Shown: positions 53,348 to 62,289 of the stretch, in pieces
Layout of the letters: every line of letters begins with the position of its first letter
How positions within the stretch are numbered: position 1 is the first letter of the stretch
Assembly: GCF_900094585.1 (NCBI RefSeq)
Contig: NZ_FMAG01000006.1
Span: 62,001-126,000 of the forward strand
Reading direction: 5' to 3'
Source: Martinezella multihospitum
Lineage (GTDB): Bacteria; Pseudomonadota; Alphaproteobacteria; Rhizobiales; Rhizobiaceae
DNA: 64,000 nucleotides
Program-made: the position numbers and the translations under genes
The notes under the pieces: model-generated
The model's input: only the letters and a program-made list of their open reading frames with translations
Databases searched by the model: none
What the model was told of the DNA's origin: nothing

Positions 53348-54478
53348 TCAAACGGGCTCCAAATCACCCCTGGCCCAATTTTCCTGGGTTTCGGCCATGA
53401 AATCGGCGAAGCGGCCTTCGGCGATTGCCTGTCGGATGCCCTGCATCAGCTCCTGGTAATAGGCGAGATTGTGCCAGGAAAGCAGCATGCCGCCGAGCGC
53501 TTCGTTGGCGCGGACGAGGTGATGCAGATAGGCGCGCGAATAATCCCGTGAAGCCGGGCAATTGGACTGCTCGTCCAGCGGACGCATATCCTCGGCATGG
53601 CGCGCGTTGCGGATGTTGACCTTGCCGCGACGCGTAAAGGCCAAACCATGACGGCCCGAACGGGTCGGCATCACGCAATCGAACATATCGATGCCACGGG
53701 CGACGGACTTCAGGATGTCATCGGGCGTGCCGACACCCATCAGGTAGCGCGGCTTCTCCGTCGGCAGTTCGGGAAGCGTGATCTCGAGCATGCGCAGCAT
53801 GACTTCCTGCGGCTCGCCGACGGCAAGGCCGCCGACTGCATAGCCCTTCAGGTCCATGCCGCTCAGTGCCTGCGCCGAACGGACGCGAAGCTCTGGAACG
53901 TCGCCACCCTGGACGATGCCGAACATGGCCTTGCCGGGCTGGTTGCCGAAGGCGACCTTGCAGCGCTCCGCCCAGCGCAGCGACATTTCCATGGCGCGCT
54001 CGATGTCCTTCGGCGTTGCCGGCAGGGCGACGCATTCGTCGAGCTGCATCTGGATATCGGAATCGAGCAGGCCCTGGATTTCGATCGAGCGCTCCGGCGA
54101 CATATGATGCAGGCTGCCGTCGACATGCGATTTGAAGGTAACGCCCTGCTCATCGAGCTTGCGCAGGCCGGAGAGCGACATCACCTGGAAGCCGCCGGAA
54201 TCGGTGAGGATCGGATGCGGCCAGCGGATCAGCTGATGCAGGCCGCCGAGGCGGGCGACGCGCTCGGCCGTCGGGCGCAGCATCAGGTGATAAGTATTGC
54301 CGAGAATGATATCGGCGCCCGTCTCACGCACCTGGTCGAGATACATGGCCTTGACGGTGCCGACGGTGCCGACGGGCATGAAGGCCGGCGTGCGGATCGT
54401 ACCGCGCGGCATGGAGACTTCGCCGAGGCGGGCGCCGCCATCGGTCTTCTTTAATTGAAACTGAAAGCTCTCGCTCAT
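53348..54478 (-). CDS. tgt: tRNA-guanine transglycosylase
   Basis: 376 residues. Catalytic Asp lies in ILTDSGGFQVMSL and the substrate loop in FGIVQGGDVPELRVRSA. The structural zinc site is altered: Ser305-x-Cys307-x-x-Ser310 with His336, where the E. coli enzyme has three Cys and one His. It inserts preQ1 at position 34 of GUN tRNAs in queuosine synthesis. queA is 6 bp upstream. Its 3' end is repeated at 51976-52051. Confidence 0.95.
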   Translation of the reverse strand: MSESFQFQLKKTDGGARLGEVSMPRGTIRTPAFMPVGTVGTVKAMYLDQVRETGADIILGNTYHLMLRPTAERVARLGGLHQLIRWPHPILTDSGGFQVMSLSGLRKLDEQGVTFKSHVDGSLHHMSPERSIEIQGLLDSDIQMQLDECVALPATPKDIERAMEMSLRWAERCKVAFGNQPGKAMFGIVQGGDVPELRVRSAQALSGMDLKGYAVGGLAVGEPQEVMLRMLEITLPELPTEKPRYLMGVGTPDDILKSVARGIDMFDCVMPTRSGRHGLAFTRRGKVNIRNARHAEDMRPLDEQSNCPASRDYSRAYLHHLVRANEALGGMLLSWHNLAYYQELMQGIRQAIAEGRFADFMAETQENWARGDLEPV

Positions 54479-54484
54479 GTCGTC

Positions 54485-55570
54485 CTAGTCTTTCCGGTAG
54501 AGCAGGCTGCCATCGCCATAGGAATAGAAGCGATAGCCCGTCTCGATAGCATGGGTATAGGCCGCGCGCATCGTATCGAGGCCGGCAAAGGCCGATACGA
54601 GCATGAACAGGGTCGAGCGCGGCAGGTGGAAATTGGTCATCAGCATGTCAACGGCCTTGAAACGGTAGCCGGGCGTGATGAAAATGCCCGTGGCACCTTG
54701 CCAGGGCTGGATGGTGCCGTCGTCAGAAGCGGCGCTTTCGATCAGCCGCAGCGAGGTGGTGCCGACGCAGACGATGCGCCCGCCCCTAGCCTTGACGGCA
54801 TTAAGCTTTTCGGCGGTGACGGCATCGACGTAGCCAATCTCGAAATGCATCTTGTGATCGTCGGTATCGTCGGCCTTGACCGGCAGAAAAGTGCCTGCGC
54901 CGACATGCAGCGTCACGAAATGCCGCTCGACGCCGAGGGCATCGAGTGCGGCAAACAGAGACGGCGTGAAATGGAGGCCCGCGGTTGGTGCCGCGACGGC
55001 GCCCTCTTCGCGCGCGTAGATCGTCTGGTAGTCGGCGCGATCACGCTCATCTTCCGGGCGCTTCGCCGCGATATAGGGTGGCAGCGGAATATGTCCAACG
55101 CTGGCAATCGCCTCATCGAGAGCGGGACCGGACAGATCGAACCGAAGCGTGATCTCGCCACCCTCTCCCTTTTCTTCGACCGTTGCATCGAGCGAGCCGA
55201 GTGCGCAGACATTCTCGCCATGGCCGAACTGGATGCGATCGCCGATCTTGATGCGCTTGCCAGGCTTGGCAAAGGCCTTCCAGCGATCCGGCGCGGTGCG
55301 CATATGCAGCGTCGCCGAGACCTGCTGGCCTGGTGCGCCTTCGCGATGGCGAATGCCTTCCAGCTGTGCCGGGATCACTTTGGTATCGTTGAAGACCACG
55401 GCGTCGCCGGGGCGCAGGAAGGATGGCAGATCTCGCACCTGATGATCGCTCAGCGTATTCGCACCGCCGTTCGGATCGACGACGAGCAGGCGCGCGCTGT
55501 CGCGCGGCTCGGCGGGCCTCAGCGCTATACGCTCATCCGGCAGATCGAAATCGAAAAGGTCAACACGCAT
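54485..55570 (-). CDS. queA: tRNA preQ1(34) S-adenosylmethionine ribosyltransferase-isomerase
   Basis: 361 residues from the ATG complementary to 55568-55570 (MRVDLFDFDLPDERIALRPA, the typical N-terminus). Further marks: GDAVVFNDTKVIPAQL, AAPTAGLHFTPSLFAAL and GTTSLRLIESAA. It converts tRNA-bound preQ1 to epoxyqueuosine using SAM. Operon with tgt. Confidence 0.95.
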   Translation of the reverse strand: MRVDLFDFDLPDERIALRPAEPRDSARLLVVDPNGGANTLSDHQVRDLPSFLRPGDAVVFNDTKVIPAQLEGIRHREGAPGQQVSATLHMRTAPDRWKAFAKPGKRIKIGDRIQFGHGENVCALGSLDATVEEKGEGGEITLRFDLSGPALDEAIASVGHIPLPPYIAAKRPEDERDRADYQTIYAREEGAVAAPTAGLHFTPSLFAALDALGVERHFVTLHVGAGTFLPVKADDTDDHKMHFEIGYVDAVTAEKLNAVKARGGRIVCVGTTSLRLIESAASDDGTIQPWQGATGIFITPGYRFKAVDMLMTNFHLPRSTLFMLVSAFAGLDTMRAAYTHAIETGYRFYSYGDGSLLYRKD

Positions 55571-55590
55571 TGAATTCATCCAGGCAAAGC

Positions 55591-55631
55591 GAAACCCGCC
55601 CCTCACGCCAGCGACGCAAGAGGCGGGTTTC
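55591..55631 (-). terminator. Terminator-like hairpin after the cytoplasmic cyclophilin gene
   Basis: 10-bp stem GAAACCCGCC / GGCGGGTTTC (55591-55600, 55622-55631) with a 21-nt loop. On the minus strand the right arm ends GGGTTTCGCTTT. Confidence 0.5.
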
Positions 55632-55645
55632 AGGAATAATCACGA

Positions 55646-56155
55646 TCAGACGTCGGCAGCAACCCGAGCAGATACGATCGAATCCGGATCCTTTACCGGC
55701 TCGCCGCGCTTGATCTGGTCAACGAATTCCATGCCGGAGATGACCTGACCCCAGACAGAGTACTGCTTGTTCAGCCACGGAGCGTCGGCAAAGCAGATGA
55801 AGAACTGCGAGTTGGCCGAGTTCGGGTTCTGCGAACGGGCCATCGAGCAGGTGCCGCGAATATGCGACGTCGCGGAGAACTCGGCCTTCAGATCCGGCTT
55901 GGAAGAGCCGCCCATGCCGGCACGGCCGGGATTGAAGGTTTCGCTGCCCTGCTTGCCGAACTGCACGTCGCCGGTCTGGGCCATGAAGCCGTCGATGACG
56001 CGATGGAAGACGACGCCGTCATAGGCCTTTTCGCGCGCAAGCTCCTTGATGCGGGCGACATGCTCGGGAGCGACCTGCGGCAGGAGCTGAATGACAACCT
56101 GGCCCTTGGTGGTTTCCAGGATGAGGGTGTTTTCTGGATCCTTGATCTCAGCCAT
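55646..56155 (-). CDS. Cytoplasmic cyclophilin-type peptidylprolyl isomerase
   Basis: 169 residues, no signal peptide. The ATG complementary to 56153-56155 follows AAGGAA. Cyclophilin motifs: DGVVFHRVIDGFMAQTGDVQ with the catalytic Arg, GTCSMARSQNPNSANSQFFI, and APWLNKQYSVWGQVISGME. A secreted paralogue lies just upstream. Assists folding in the cytoplasm. Confidence 0.94.
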   Translation of the reverse strand: MAEIKDPENTLILETTKGQVVIQLLPQVAPEHVARIKELAREKAYDGVVFHRVIDGFMAQTGDVQFGKQGSETFNPGRAGMGGSSKPDLKAEFSATSHIRGTCSMARSQNPNSANSQFFICFADAPWLNKQYSVWGQVISGMEFVDQIKRGEPVKDPDSIVSARVAADV

Positions 56156-56181
56156 GTTCGTTTCCTTGTTTTTTCTGTTTG

Positions 56182-56255
56182 TGCATGATCCTGCCCGGAT
56201 CATGCAGCTTGCCTTGGCGTGATCTCATCCAAAAGCCGCGCCGCGTCTTTTGGGA
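56182..56255. repeat. Two hairpins between the cyclophilin genes
   Basis: TGCATGATCC (56182-56191) / GGATCATGCA (56197-56206) with a 5-nt loop, and CCAAAAG (56229-56235) / CTTTTGG (56247-56253). They resemble the GATCATG-bearing rhizobial dispersed palindromes. They may end transcription of the upstream gene or stabilise the mRNA. Confidence 0.5.
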
Positions 56256-56269
56256 TCATGCCCGTGAAA

Positions 56270-56842
56270 TCACTTCTTGGTGACGGTGACCTTGATCATC
56301 TTGTCAGGGTTGCTCACTTCGCCGTTCTGGCCCTCGCCACGCTTGATCTTGTCGACGAGCTCCATGCCCGAGATGACCTTGCCGACGACCGTGTACTGGC
56401 CGTTCAGGAAAGCGCCGTCTGCGAACATGATGAAGAACTGCGAATTGGCGGAGTTCGGGTCCTGGGCACGCGCCATGCCGACGGTGCCGCGCGTGAACGG
56501 AACCTTGGAGAACTCGGCCGGCAGGTTCGGCAGATCGGAACCGCCGGTGCCGGCCTTGTTCGGGTCAAAACCCTTGGCGGCATTGCCGTACTGGACGTCG
56601 CCCGTCTGGGCCATGAAGCCATCGATGACGCGATGGAAGACGACGTTGTCGTAGGCGCCCTTCTTGGCCAGCGCTTCAATCTGGGCGACATGCTTGGGAG
56701 CGACCTCAGGCATCAGTTGGATGACGACCGGGCCGTCCTTGAGCTGGATCGTCAGAAGATCGGCGGCCGAGGCAGAGAGGGCGCTGCCTGCGAAGGCGGC
56801 GAGGCTCAGGAATCCTGCCAATGCAATATGAAAGAGTTTCAT
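56270..56842 (-). CDS. Periplasmic cyclophilin-type peptidylprolyl isomerase
   Basis: 190 residues with a signal peptide cleaved near SASAADLL. Same cyclophilin core as its neighbour: DNVVFHRVIDGFMAQTGDVQ, GTVGMARAQDPNSANSQFFI, and a more charged end (GEVSNPDKMIKVTVTKK). Likely arose by tandem duplication, with the copies sent to different compartments. Downstream of coaD on the same strand. Confidence 0.94.
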   Translation of the reverse strand: MKLFHIALAGFLSLAAFAGSALSASAADLLTIQLKDGPVVIQLMPEVAPKHVAQIEALAKKGAYDNVVFHRVIDGFMAQTGDVQYGNAAKGFDPNKAGTGGSDLPNLPAEFSKVPFTRGTVGMARAQDPNSANSQFFIMFADGAFLNGQYTVVGKVISGMELVDKIKRGEGQNGEVSNPDKMIKVTVTKK

Positions 56843-56871
56843 GGATGCTCCGTTCGGGATTGGATTTTGGC

Positions 56872-57384
56872 TCAGCTATTGCCGCTGGCCATATTTTTGA
56901 GTTTGCCGGTCAGGGCTTCCAGAACCGCTGACGGCACGAAGGCGCTGACATCGCCGCCCATGGATGCGATCTGCCGCACCAATGTGGCGGTTATGGGCCG
57001 CGAGGCCGTGCCGGCGGGCAGAAACAGCGTCTGTATATCCGGCGCCATCTGCCTGTTCATGCCCGCCATCTGCATTTCATAATCGAGATCGGTGCCATCG
57101 CGCAGGCCGCGCACGAGCAAGGTCGCGCCATGGGTGCGGGCCGCATCGACAACCAGATTGTCGAAAGCGACGACGGAAATATCGCCTGCCTTTTGCGGCA
57201 GAGCATCGGCGAGCGATCTGCGGATCAGTTCGGCACGCTCGTCGAACGAGAAAAGCGGCTTCTTGCCGGGGTGAATGCCGATCGCGACGATCACCTTTTC
57301 GGCGACGTTCAACGCCTGCACGAGGACATCGAGATGTCCGTTGGTCATTGGGTCGAAAGACCCTGGATAGAAGGCTGTCGTCAT
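56872..57384 (-). CDS. coaD: Phosphopantetheine adenylyltransferase
   Basis: 170 residues. ATG complementary to 57382-57384. Nucleotidyltransferase motif TAFYPGSFDPMTNGHLDVL (T/HxGH), RGLRDGTDLDYEMQMAGMN and PITATLVRQIASMGGD (ISSTxVR-like). Fourth step of coenzyme A synthesis. It heads the coaD-ppi-ppi run. Confidence 0.95.
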   Translation of the reverse strand: MTTAFYPGSFDPMTNGHLDVLVQALNVAEKVIVAIGIHPGKKPLFSFDERAELIRRSLADALPQKAGDISVVAFDNLVVDAARTHGATLLVRGLRDGTDLDYEMQMAGMNRQMAPDIQTLFLPAGTASRPITATLVRQIASMGGDVSAFVPSAVLEALTGKLKNMASGNS

Positions 57385-57586
57385 TACCAAGCCGGCTCGT
57401 TGTTTCGACGCCTTTTGTCACGGATGAGGCCGTATCGCAAGTGATTTGCAACCCGGCGGCCGCCGCTAAACTGCAGATGAACACGCCGTTCAAGCCCGTT
57501 TCAGCTCGACAATGCTTTACTGACATCAACATCGAAACGGGCATGCTTCAACGGCCCGCCGGTCTCCGCTTCAAGGACATCATACC

Positions 57587-57811
57587 ATGCTCGTCTTCAT
57601 TATCGCAGGCGCCATCATCGGTTCATTTCTCGTCGAATACCTCGTTCATGTTTTCGCCGACCATTATGAGATCGAATGGGATTCCGCCTCGGGAAACAGC
57701 AACGAGATCGATTTTGCCCAAGAAATAGCCATCGCCATGCGCAAGACGCATCGCGAATCTGAACGCCAGATGAACGGGGCATTCAAGGTCGCTTCAGGCG
57801 CGCATTGCTAG
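57587..57811 (+). CDS. Small membrane-anchored protein, 74 aa
   Basis: One N-terminal hydrophobic helix (MLVFIIAGAIIGSFLVEYLV) and a soluble acidic C-terminus. AAGGA lies 11 nt upstream. No family recognised. First of three tiny rightward genes before the terminator at 58287. Confidence 0.5.
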   Translation: MLVFIIAGAIIGSFLVEYLVHVFADHYEIEWDSASGNSNEIDFAQEIAIAMRKTHRESERQMNGAFKVASGAHC

Positions 57812-57902
57812 ATAGCCATCAAGATCGGCGGAACCATTTGGAAAACGCCGCGTTAACAGTCCGAAACGCAGATTGCACATTCCGACAAGAAGGAAGAAGA
57901 GT

Positions 57903-58061
57903 ATGCCCGACAAGATCACCCTTATTAACGTTGTTTGGATGGCTATGATTTCGGGAATGCTCGCAGCAACCGTTGCGCTTTACGATCAGAAACCCGACCA
58001 GTCGAAGATCTATGGTCCCTTTGCTTCGGCTCGTCCTTTCGTTGCTTCGAGCCAATACTAA
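57903..58061 (+). CDS. Small membrane protein, 52 aa
   Basis: MPDKITLINVVWMAMISGML starts a single membrane helix followed by about 25 polar residues. AGAAGGAAGAAGAG stands before the ATG, a good ribosome site, so the 10 upstream codons are not used. Unknown function. Confidence 0.55.
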   Translation: MPDKITLINVVWMAMISGMLAATVALYDQKPDQSKIYGPFASARPFVASSQY

Positions 58062-58100
58062 GGGATCTGAACGCTAGTCCCACCAAAGGAGGGAGCGATC

Positions 58101-58235
58101 ATGTTCACAATTTTGACGCTGCTTACAGTTTTTATCAGCATCATGTTTGTCGTGTCAGTCGCATCCACCATTTCGGCGCTCCATCGCGAAAGCGAAGAGA
58201 GCAAGAGGCTGCATAAGCGTCACAAGACGCTCTGA
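58101..58235 (+). CDS. Small membrane protein, 44 aa
   Basis: Read directly: ATG at 58101 after AAAGGAGGG (7-nt spacing), TGA at 58233-58235. One membrane helix (MFTILTLLTVFISIMFVVSV) followed by a basic C-terminal tail rich in Lys/His/Arg (SKRLHKRHKTL). The strong ribosome site and following terminator support a real gene. Unknown function. Confidence 0.6.
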   Translation: MFTILTLLTVFISIMFVVSVASTISALHRESEESKRLHKRHKTL

Positions 58236-58286
58236 TCTCCGCGTACCGAGCATCTCTCCCCGCCACATATGCTCGGATGGACCCTG

Positions 58287-58322
58287 AACCGGACGCTATC
58301 CCCGCCAGCGTCCGGTTTTTTA
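58287..58322 (+). terminator. Rho-independent terminator of the small-protein cluster
   Basis: 11-bp stem AACCGGACGCT / AGCGTCCGGTT (58287-58297, 58307-58317), 9-nt loop, followed by a T-run. Confidence 0.85.
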
Positions 58323-58451
58323 TTGTCATTATGGTTCCGACCCTTTCCCTGCAGGCCCCTCCACCAACACGCAAAAGCATGATCTTGCGAGAGGAAGCAC
58401 GCCAGACGCTTCGATCATGCTATGGTGACTGAGGTTCATCGAGGGATCGAG

Positions 58452-59342
58452 ATGCGCATTGTCCTGACAGGCAGTTCCGGGCGACTTGGCCGGGCGATCT
58501 TTAATGCGCTGGCACCAAGCCACACGGTGATAAGCATCGATCGTTCGCCGTTTTCGACGACGCATCTCATTGGAGATTTTACCGATGCCGCGTTGCTGCG
58601 CCAGGCGCTGACGGGTGCGGATGCAGTCATCCATTGCGCGGCCCTGCATGCCCCTCATGTCGGCGCGGTTTCCGACGATGAATTTCGCCGCATCAATGTG
58701 GACGGAACACGGCAGCTGGCTGAGGCAGCGCTTGCTGCCGGCGTGAAGCGATTGGTGTTTACCAGCACGACCGCACTGTATGGTCGCGCCGTCGTTCCCA
58801 GTCATTGCACATGGATCGATGAAGACACCGTGCCGCAACCGAAAAGCATCTATCACCGCACGAAACTGGAAGCCGAGCAGATCCTTAAAGGCATGACTGG
58901 CCCGGATTTGCAGGTCCGCGTTTTACGCATGTCTCGAAGTTTTCCGGAGTCGGCAAATGTGATGGCTGTCCATCGCCTGCATCGCGGCGTCGATATCCGC
59001 GATGTCGCCGACGCCCATGTCGCGGCGCTGACGAATGGCGGCAAGGATTTTCAACGGCATATCGTTTCCGCCGGCACGTTGTTCAAGCCGGAGGATTGCG
59101 AGGCGCTCGCGGTCGACGCCGCTTCCGTCATTCGATTGCGTGCACCCGGCCTCGCCGCGAAATTTCTACAGCGAAACTGGCCGCTGCCTGACAGAATCGA
59201 TCGCGTTTACGCATCGAAATCTGCGGGCGTGATCCTCGGCTGGCATTTCCGCTTTGGCTACGACGAGGTTTTCGCGCAGCTGGATCGGGAGAGCCTGGAG
59301 GTTCTGCCGTCCTTTGCCCAAAGCGATAGAAGACAGGAATAA
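58452..59342 (+). CDS. NAD-dependent epimerase/dehydratase (extended SDR)
   Basis: 296 residues; ATG 58452 after GAGGGATCGAG. Rossmann motif VLTGSSGRLGRAIF, VIHCAALHAPHVG, Ser/Thr at FTSTTALYG and the catalytic YHRTK. Sugar or sugar-nucleotide substrate cannot be named. It stands alone and converges on gyrA. Confidence 0.9.
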   Translation: MRIVLTGSSGRLGRAIFNALAPSHTVISIDRSPFSTTHLIGDFTDAALLRQALTGADAVIHCAALHAPHVGAVSDDEFRRINVDGTRQLAEAALAAGVKRLVFTSTTALYGRAVVPSHCTWIDEDTVPQPKSIYHRTKLEAEQILKGMTGPDLQVRVLRMSRSFPESANVMAVHRLHRGVDIRDVADAHVAALTNGGKDFQRHIVSAGTLFKPEDCEALAVDAASVIRLRAPGLAAKFLQRNWPLPDRIDRVYASKSAGVILGWHFRFGYDEVFAQLDRESLEVLPSFAQSDRRQE

Positions 59343-59390
59343 AGAGTTAGGAATCAGCTGCCAGATCCGCGCACGCCATACTCCAAATGA

Positions 59391-59426
59391 CAATCGCATG
59401 AGCCTGTTGCCAAGCTCATGCGATTG
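59391..59426. terminator. 13-bp hairpin between convergent epimerase and gyrA genes
   Basis: CAATCGCATGAGC (59391-59403) / GCTCATGCGATTG (59414-59426), perfect, 10-nt loop, weak T-runs on both strands. Likely a shared terminator. Confidence 0.6.
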
Positions 59427-59493
59427 AAAACATTCAACTTCCAGACGGGCCGACCGAGCAGCCGCTGGTCTCTTCGAGCGGATACAGCGAAGA

Positions 59494-62289
59494 CTATTCT
59501 TCGCTGCTGCCCTCGCCACCGGCATCTCCGGCCTCACCGGCAACAGCATCGTCCTCGGCTGCCGAGGCATCATCCTCGTCGCCTTCCGGTTCGCTGATAC
59601 GCTCGACGGATACGACCTTCTCATCCTTCGCAGTGGAGAAGATGGTGACGCCCTTGGTGGCGCGGCTGGCGACGCGGATGCCGCCGACCGGCACGCGGAT
59701 CAGCTGACCGCCATCCGACACGAGCATGATCTGATCGCCATCCTCGACCGGGAAGGCGGCAACAAGCTCGCCGATCTCGCCTGTCTTCGAGGTGTCCGTG
59801 GCACGGATACCCTTGCCGCCGCGGCCGGAGATACGGAAATCGTAAGAGGAAGACCGCTTGCCGAAGCCCTTTTCCGAAACCGTCAGGATGAATTGTTCGA
59901 GCGCCTTGAGTTCTTCATAGCGTTCGTCGCCGAGTTGTCCCTCTTCGGTGACTTCCTCGCCGACCAGAGCGATTTCCTCGTCGTCGCCCGTTGCGGAGCG
60001 ACGCTCGCTGACGGAGCGCTTAAGGTAGGCAGCACGCTCCCATGGCTCGGCATCCACATGCCGGACGATCGTCATCGAGATGATGCGGTCGCCGGATGCA
60101 AGCGTGATGCCGCGAACGCCGATCGAATTGCGGCCGGCAAAAACGCGCACATCCGATACCGAGAAGCGGATGCACTGGCCGAGCGCCGTGGTCATCAGCA
60201 CGTCGTCATGTTCCGTACAGGTCTCGACGGAGAGGATTTCATCGCCCTCTTCCTCGAGCTTCATAGCGATCTTGCCGTTGCGGTTGACCTGCACGAAATC
60301 CGACAGCTTGTTGCGGCGCACGGTTCCGCGCGTCGTCGTGAACATCACATCCAGATTGTCCCAGCTATCCTCATCCTCGGGCAGAGGCATGATCGTGGTG
60401 ATGCGCTCGCCAGGTTCGAGCGGCAGCATGTTGATCAGCGCCTTGCCGCGCGACGTCGGTGTGCCGATCGGCAACCGCCAGACCTTTTCCTTGTAGACGA
60501 TACCGCGGGACGAGAAGAAGAGAACCGGCGTATGCGTATTGAGAACAAATAGCCGGGTAACGAAATCCTCGTCGCGGGTGGTCATTCCGGAGCGGCCCTT
60601 GCCGCCGCGGCGCTGCGCACGATAGGTGGTCAGCGGCACGCGCTTGATGTAGCCGAGGTGGGAAACGGTAACGACCATGTCCTCGCGTGCGATCAGATCC
60701 TCGTCGTCCATCTCGAGACCGCCATCGACGATCTCGGTGCGGCGCGGCGTTCCGAATTCATCACGAACAGCGGAAAGCTCTTCCTTTACAATGGTTTGAA
60801 TGCGAGCGCGTGAAGACAAGATATCGAGATAGTCCTTGATCTCGGCGCCGATCTGGTTGAGCTCCTCGTCGATTTCATCGCGACCGAGAGCGGTCAGACG
60901 TGCGAGACGCAGTTCGAGGATCGCGCGGGCCTGCTCTTCCGAGAGGTTGTAGGTGCCGTCTTCGTTGATGCGGTGCCGCGGATCGTCGATTAGCCGGATA
61001 AGAGACTCGACATCCGCCGCGTTCCAGCGACGTGTCATCAGCTCTTCGCGGGCCGATTGCGGATCCGGCGCCTGACGAATGACGCGGATGACCTCGTCGA
61101 TATTGGCGACCGCAATGGCCAGACCGACCAAGACATGGGCGCGATCACGCGCCTTGCGCAGCAGATACTTGGTGCGGCGACTGATCACTTCTTCACGGAA
61201 AGCCACGAAAGCGCGCAGCATATCCATCAGGTTCATCAGCTCGGGCTTGCCGCCGTTCAGCGCCACCATGTTGCAGCCGAAGGAAGTCTGCAGCGGCGTA
61301 TAGCGATAAAGCTGGTTCAGGATGACATCGGCATTGGCATCGCGCTTCAGTTCGACGACGACGCGATAGCCCTGACGGTCGGACTCGTCGCGCAGGTCCG
61401 AGATGCCCTCGATGCGCTTCTCGCGCACGAGTTCGGCCATCTTCTCGATCATCGACGCCTTGTTCACCTGATAGGGAACCTCGGTGATGATGATCTGCTC
61501 GCGATCGCCGCGCATCGGCTCGATGGTCGCGACACCGCGCATGACAACGGAGCCGCGGCCCGTCTCATAGGCGGAGCGGATGCCCGCACGGCCAAGGATC
61601 TTCGCACCCGTCGGGAAATCCGGGCCGGGGATGATCTCCATCATCTCCGGCAGCTCGATCGCCGGATTGTCGATCAGCGCAATACAGCCGTTGATGACTT
61701 CGGAAAGGTTGTGCGGCGGAATGTTCGTCGCCATGCCGACGGCGATACCGCCCGAGCCGTTGACGAGCAGGTTCGGGAAGCGCGCCGGCAGAACCTTCGG
61801 TTCTTCCGTGGTCGCGTCGTAGTTTTCCTGGAAATCGACCGTTTCCTTGTCGATATCCTCAAGAAGCTCGTGGGCGACCTTCGTCAGGCGCGATTCCGTG
61901 TAACGCATCGCCGCCGGCGGATCGCCGTCGATCGAGCCGAAATTGCCCTGCCCGTCGATGAGCGGTACGCGCATCGACCAATCCTGCGCCATGCGGACCA
62001 AGGCGTCATAGATCGAAGCGTCGCCGTGCGGGTGGTAGCTACCCATGACGTCGGCGACGGGACGAGCCGACTTTACATATTTGCGGTTCCAGTGATAGCC
62101 GCTCTGATGGGCCGCATAGAGAATGCGCCGATGAACGGGCTTCAGACCATCGCGAACGTCGGGAAGCGCGCGGCTGACGATCACGCTCATGGCGTAATCG
62201 AGATACGACCGCTGCATTTCCTCCATGATGGAAATCGGCTCGATGCCTGGCGGGAGCTTCCCGCCGCCGGGTGGTGTTTGCTCAGTCAA
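59494..62289 (-). CDS. gyrA: DNA gyrase subunit A
   Basis: 931 residues. The N-terminal breakage-reunion domain has the active Tyr130 (AAMRYTESRL) and quinolone region HPHGDASIYDALVRMAQDW, with Ala91 at the position of E. coli Ser83 and Asp95 at that of Asp87. The C-terminal domain includes the GyrA box (QRRGGKGRS). An acidic Glu/Asp/Gly tail ends the protein. With GyrB it introduces negative supercoils. Confidence 0.97.
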   Translation of the reverse strand: MTEQTPPGGGKLPPGIEPISIMEEMQRSYLDYAMSVIVSRALPDVRDGLKPVHRRILYAAHQSGYHWNRKYVKSARPVADVMGSYHPHGDASIYDALVRMAQDWSMRVPLIDGQGNFGSIDGDPPAAMRYTESRLTKVAHELLEDIDKETVDFQENYDATTEEPKVLPARFPNLLVNGSGGIAVGMATNIPPHNLSEVINGCIALIDNPAIELPEMMEIIPGPDFPTGAKILGRAGIRSAYETGRGSVVMRGVATIEPMRGDREQIIITEVPYQVNKASMIEKMAELVREKRIEGISDLRDESDRQGYRVVVELKRDANADVILNQLYRYTPLQTSFGCNMVALNGGKPELMNLMDMLRAFVAFREEVISRRTKYLLRKARDRAHVLVGLAIAVANIDEVIRVIRQAPDPQSAREELMTRRWNAADVESLIRLIDDPRHRINEDGTYNLSEEQARAILELRLARLTALGRDEIDEELNQIGAEIKDYLDILSSRARIQTIVKEELSAVRDEFGTPRRTEIVDGGLEMDDEDLIAREDMVVTVSHLGYIKRVPLTTYRAQRRGGKGRSGMTTRDEDFVTRLFVLNTHTPVLFFSSRGIVYKEKVWRLPIGTPTSRGKALINMLPLEPGERITTIMPLPEDEDSWDNLDVMFTTTRGTVRRNKLSDFVQVNRNGKIAMKLEEEGDEILSVETCTEHDDVLMTTALGQCIRFSVSDVRVFAGRNSIGVRGITLASGDRIISMTIVRHVDAEPWERAAYLKRSVSERRSATGDDEEIALVGEEVTEEGQLGDERYEELKALEQFILTVSEKGFGKRSSSYDFRISGRGGKGIRATDTSKTGEIGELVAAFPVEDGDQIMLVSDGGQLIRVPVGGIRVASRATKGVTIFSTAKDEKVVSVERISEPEGDEDDASAAEDDAVAGEAGDAGGEGSSEE

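Noticed and set aside
54455..55573. 372-residue rightward frame
   Set aside because: Antisense of queA.
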